From the NCBI GenBank assembly GCA_019239785.1, contig JAFAZM010000024.1:1-7134 (forward strand): a DNA stretch of 7,134 bases, given 5' to 3'. The notes below the pieces were generated by a model. It did no database searches. It was given only the letters and a program-made list of their open reading frames with translations, and was not told the DNA's origin. Each line of letters begins with the position of its first letter. The stretch's first letter is position 1. This DNA comes from Sphingomonadaceae bacterium (GTDB lineage Bacteria; Pseudomonadota; Alphaproteobacteria; Sphingomonadales; Sphingomonadaceae). This document shows, piece after piece, positions 5,045 to 7,134 of the stretch. The translations under genes and the position numbers were made by a program.

Positions 5045-6328
5045 ATGGCGAGACGGGCATTGCTGGCGCTGCTGCTCCTGCTCGGCCTGTGCGGCCCCGC
5101 GCTCGCGCAGCCGCAGGAGCCGAGCGCGATCTTGCGCGGCCGCGCCGAGCAGGTGGTCGCCCTGCTGCGCGGCCAGGGCGATCCGGCCGATTTGTTCACG
5201 CCGGAATTCCTCGCCCAGGTGCCGCCGGCGCAGGTCCGCGCGATCGGGCAGCAGATCGTCGGCCAATATGGTGCGGTGCGCGGGCTCGATCGGCTCGAGG
5301 CCGGCTCGCCGCAGTCCGGACTCATGCATGTCGGGCTGGAGCGCGCGGTCCTGACCATCCAGATCGCCGTGCAGCCGCAGCCCCCGAACCGGATCTCCGG
5401 CCTGCTGATCACCGGCGCCGAGATGCGCAGCGACAGCTTCGCCGCGATCGTCGACGAGATCCGCGCCCTGCCGGGCGAGAAGAGCGTCGCGATCGCCCGG
5501 CTCGGCCAGGCCGCGCCGGAATTGCTCGCCTCGCTCGAGCCGGCGCGGCCGCTGGCGATCGGCTCGGCGTTCAAGCTCTTCATCCTCGCGGAGCTCAGCC
5601 GGCAGGTCGCGGCCGGTCAGCGGCACTGGACCGACCTGGTCGCGCTCGACCGCCATTCGATCCCGTCCGGGACGCTGCAGACTTGGCCGCTCGGCGCGCC
5701 GCTGACCCTGCATACGCTCGCGTCGCTGATGATCTCGGTGAGCGACAACACCGCTGCCGACATGCTGCTCCACGTGGCCGGGCGCGAGAATGTCGAGCGG
5801 ATGATGGCGACGATCGGGATCGCCGATCCCGCGCGCAACCGCCCCTTCCTCTCGACCCTGGAAATGTCGGCGATCAAGACCGGCCCGACGGCGGCCTTCG
5901 ATGCCTGGCAGCGGGCCGACGAGGCCGGCCGCCGGCGGCTGCTGGCGCGCGATTACGCCGCGGTCGACGCGTCGCGGATCGACGTCGCCCGCTTCACCGG
6001 CAACCCGCTCCATATCGAGCTGGAATGGTATGCCTCGGCCGCGGACATGGTCCGGACCATGGACTGGCTGCGCCGCAACGGCGACGACACCGCCAGGGCG
6101 ATCCTCGCGATCAATCCCGGCCTCGGTCCGCAATTGCGCGGCGAGCTCGCTTATGTCGGCTACAAGGGCGGGTCGGAGCCGGGCGTGCTCAATCTCACCT
6201 GGCTGGTGCGCAACAATGCCGGCGCCTGGTACGCGATCACCGGCAGCTGGAACAATGCGGCCGCCCCGGTCGAGGAGCAGAGGTTCGTCGGCCTGCTCGC
6301 GCGGGCGGTGCGGCTGGTGCGCAATTAA
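5045..6328 (+). CDS. Exported class A beta-lactamase-like serine hydrolase
   Basis: The product is 427 residues. It begins with a signal peptide (MARRALLALLLLLGLCGPALA, likely cut after Ala21), so the mature protein is periplasmic. The cysteine at 16 does not sit in a proper lipobox. Residues about 25-125 form an N-terminal domain that resembles DUF3887/NTF2-like modules, with the VPPAQ and ISGLLITG stretches (the latter from 117). The C-terminal half has the serine beta-lactamase/penicillin-binding-protein motifs in order: SAFK (nucleophile Ser174, Lys177), SDN (233-235) and KGG (374-376). Glu273, in TLEMS, is roughly where the class A general base would fall, but the typical omega-loop ExxLN is not seen. 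The spacing to KGG is longer than in true class A enzymes. It is more likely a peptidase or esterase of the beta-lactamase fold than a drug-resistance enzyme; the substrate is unknown. Confidence 0.88.
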   Translation: MARRALLALLLLLGLCGPALAQPQEPSAILRGRAEQVVALLRGQGDPADLFTPEFLAQVPPAQVRAIGQQIVGQYGAVRGLDRLEAGSPQSGLMHVGLERAVLTIQIAVQPQPPNRISGLLITGAEMRSDSFAAIVDEIRALPGEKSVAIARLGQAAPELLASLEPARPLAIGSAFKLFILAELSRQVAAGQRHWTDLVALDRHSIPSGTLQTWPLGAPLTLHTLASLMISVSDNTAADMLLHVAGRENVERMMATIGIADPARNRPFLSTLEMSAIKTGPTAAFDAWQRADEAGRRRLLARDYAAVDASRIDVARFTGNPLHIELEWYASAADMVRTMDWLRRNGDDTARAILAINPGLGPQLRGELAYVGYKGGSEPGVLNLTWLVRNNAGAWYAITGSWNNAAAPVEEQRFVGLLARAVRLVRN

Positions 6329-6381
6329 CCGGATATTTGCCCTCCGCTGCTAGCCGTCGGCCTCCTTTGCTGGAGCGATGG

Positions 6382-6897
6382 ATGACGGCGCAGGGGTTCG
6401 GACGAAAAGGCATGGCCGCGGGCGCAGTGGCGCCGCGGCGCGCGCAGCTCGTCGCCGACCCGCAGCCGCGCTCGTTCCGGCCGATGCAGGGCGTCGAGGA
6501 TCCGGGCGCGGATGCCGCCGAGCGCCGCGCCGCCTTCCTCGCCAGGGAGCGCAGCCGCGACGGCGCGGCGGCCGAAGCCGCGGCCCTTCCCTCCGACGAA
6601 GCCGAGGCGGCCGCCGCGGCGCTTAACGCGGTGACCGCGCCGCCACCGCCGACCGACCGTTCGCTCAGGGCCGCTTATGCGATCTGGTTCCTGCTCGGCC
6701 TGATCGGCGGCCACCGTTTCTATCTGCGGCGGCCCTATACCGGCGCGGCCCAGGCGCTATTGTTCCTCGGCTGCGTCGGCACCGTCGCGATCTTCCAATA
6801 TTATCCGGCCTTTGCCGGGCTGGCGCTCAGCTGGGCCTGGTATCTCGCCGACGGCATCCGCCTGAAGCAGCTCCACCTCTGGTCGGGGCGGCGATGA
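6382..6897 (+). CDS. TM2-domain membrane protein, first of a tandem pair
   Basis: The product is 171 residues. The N-terminal half is a hydrophilic, alanine- and arginine-rich tail: GFGRKGMAAG at 5-14, then AAERRAAFLARERSR in the middle and an alanine/proline linker. The C-terminal half is a TM2 domain (PF05154-like): a hydrophobic helix at about 95-110, the hallmark HRFYL at 111-115, and further hydrophobic segments to about 160, ending WYLADGIRLKQL. The usual glycine after HRFYL is an arginine here. TM2 proteins sit in the inner membrane and have no settled biochemical role. The start at 6382 has GGAG 6 bases upstream (6372-6375); an overlapping out-of-frame ATG at 6378 is not used. It follows the hydrolase gene by 53 bases and overlaps the next gene by 4 bases. 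Confidence 0.85.
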   Translation: MTAQGFGRKGMAAGAVAPRRAQLVADPQPRSFRPMQGVEDPGADAAERRAAFLARERSRDGAAAEAAALPSDEAEAAAAALNAVTAPPPPTDRSLRAAYAIWFLLGLIGGHRFYLRRPYTGAAQALLFLGCVGTVAIFQYYPAFAGLALSWAWYLADGIRLKQLHLWSGRR

Positions 6898-7134
6898 GCG
6901 GGGCGACCTTCGGCCGCAAGGGCTCGGCCGCCGCGCAGACGGACCTGGCCGCGCGCCGCGCCGCCTTCCTCGCCGCGGAGCGCGCCCGCCCCCAGCAGGA
7001 GCCGCGCCTCGGCGACGAGCTCCTCGCCCCGCGCCAGGGGCCCCCGATCGCGCCCAAGGCGACGGGCACCGCCTATGTGCTCTGGTTCTTCGCCGGCGGC
7101 CTTTCCGCGCACCGTTTCTATCTCGGCTTCCCGG
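6894..7134 (+). CDS. TM2-domain protein, second of the pair (3' end outside window)
   Basis: Only the first 80 codons are present. The N-terminus MSGATFGRKGSAAA repeats the FGRKG motif of the preceding gene, and LAARRAAFLAAERAR (about 18-32) repeats its central helix. A hydrophilic linker follows, then the start of a TM2 domain: AYVLWFFAGGLSAHRFYLGFP, with HRFYLG at 73-78 in its canonical form. Its ATG overlaps the TGA of the previous gene (ATGA), so the two are probably co-translated. The upstream ribosome site is weak (GGGGCGG). The pair looks like an old tandem duplication in which this tail is about 40 residues shorter. The two products may form a hetero-oligomer, but that is inference. 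Confidence 0.82.
   Translation, partial: MSGATFGRKGSAAAQTDLAARRAAFLAAERARPQQEPRLGDELLAPRQGPPIAPKATGTAYVLWFFAGGLSAHRFYLGFP

Noticed and set aside
4943..6133. A 396-codon minus-strand frame across the hydrolase
   Set aside because: It is antisense to a gene with a signal peptide and intact catalytic motifs, with no motif of its own.
4861..6381. In-frame extension of the first TM2 gene back to 4861
   Set aside because: This part runs through the serine hydrolase in another frame with arginine/proline-rich junk translation; the ribosome site and motif start support 6382.

Overview
The window is chromosomal DNA from a high-GC alphaproteobacterium, most probably a sphingomonad (Sphingomonas or a relative). 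The reasons are the strong G/C preference at third codon positions, the alphaproteobacterial character of the glutamine synthetase and ParE proteins, purine-rich hairpin repeats between genes of a kind I associate with this group, and the FGRKG-type TM2 proteins. This assignment comes from pattern recognition, not a search. Nothing points to a phage, plasmid or insertion sequence.

Layout: (1) 1-248 holds a large head-to-head inverted repeat (1-110) and a short palindrome (134-150) ahead of glnA. (2) 249-1661 is glnA, type I glutamine synthetase. (3) 1662-2254 is a 593-base non-coding stretch. It holds a nested inverted-repeat element (1684-1892), a stem-loop with a C-rich CCUCCUCC loop, a good intrinsic terminator (2089-2132), a second stem-loop with a UCCUCCCG loop, and a probable promoter sitting directly on the parE start codon. 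(4) 2255-4249 is parE, topoisomerase IV subunit B. (5) 4239-4580 is a small three-helix membrane protein that overlaps the end of parE and starts with TTG. (6) 4586-4690 is a pair of inverted hairpins between convergent genes. (7) 4698-4961 is a small minus-strand gene of unknown function. (8) 5045-6328 is an exported class A beta-lactamase-like serine hydrolase, divergent from the previous gene. (9) 6382-6897 and 6894-7134 (cut by the window end) are two tandem TM2-domain membrane proteins with related N-terminal tails, joined by an ATGA overlap.

The coding content is mostly housekeeping: nitrogen assimilation and chromosome decatenation. It is followed by envelope or membrane genes of uncertain role. 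I see no multi-gene defence or biosynthetic system. The least explained part is the glnA-parE gap, where an intrinsic terminator with no open reading frame in front of it, plus two hairpins that present anti-Shine-Dalgarno sequence in their loops, suggest an unannotated small RNA of the alphaproteobacterial CCUCC-loop type.
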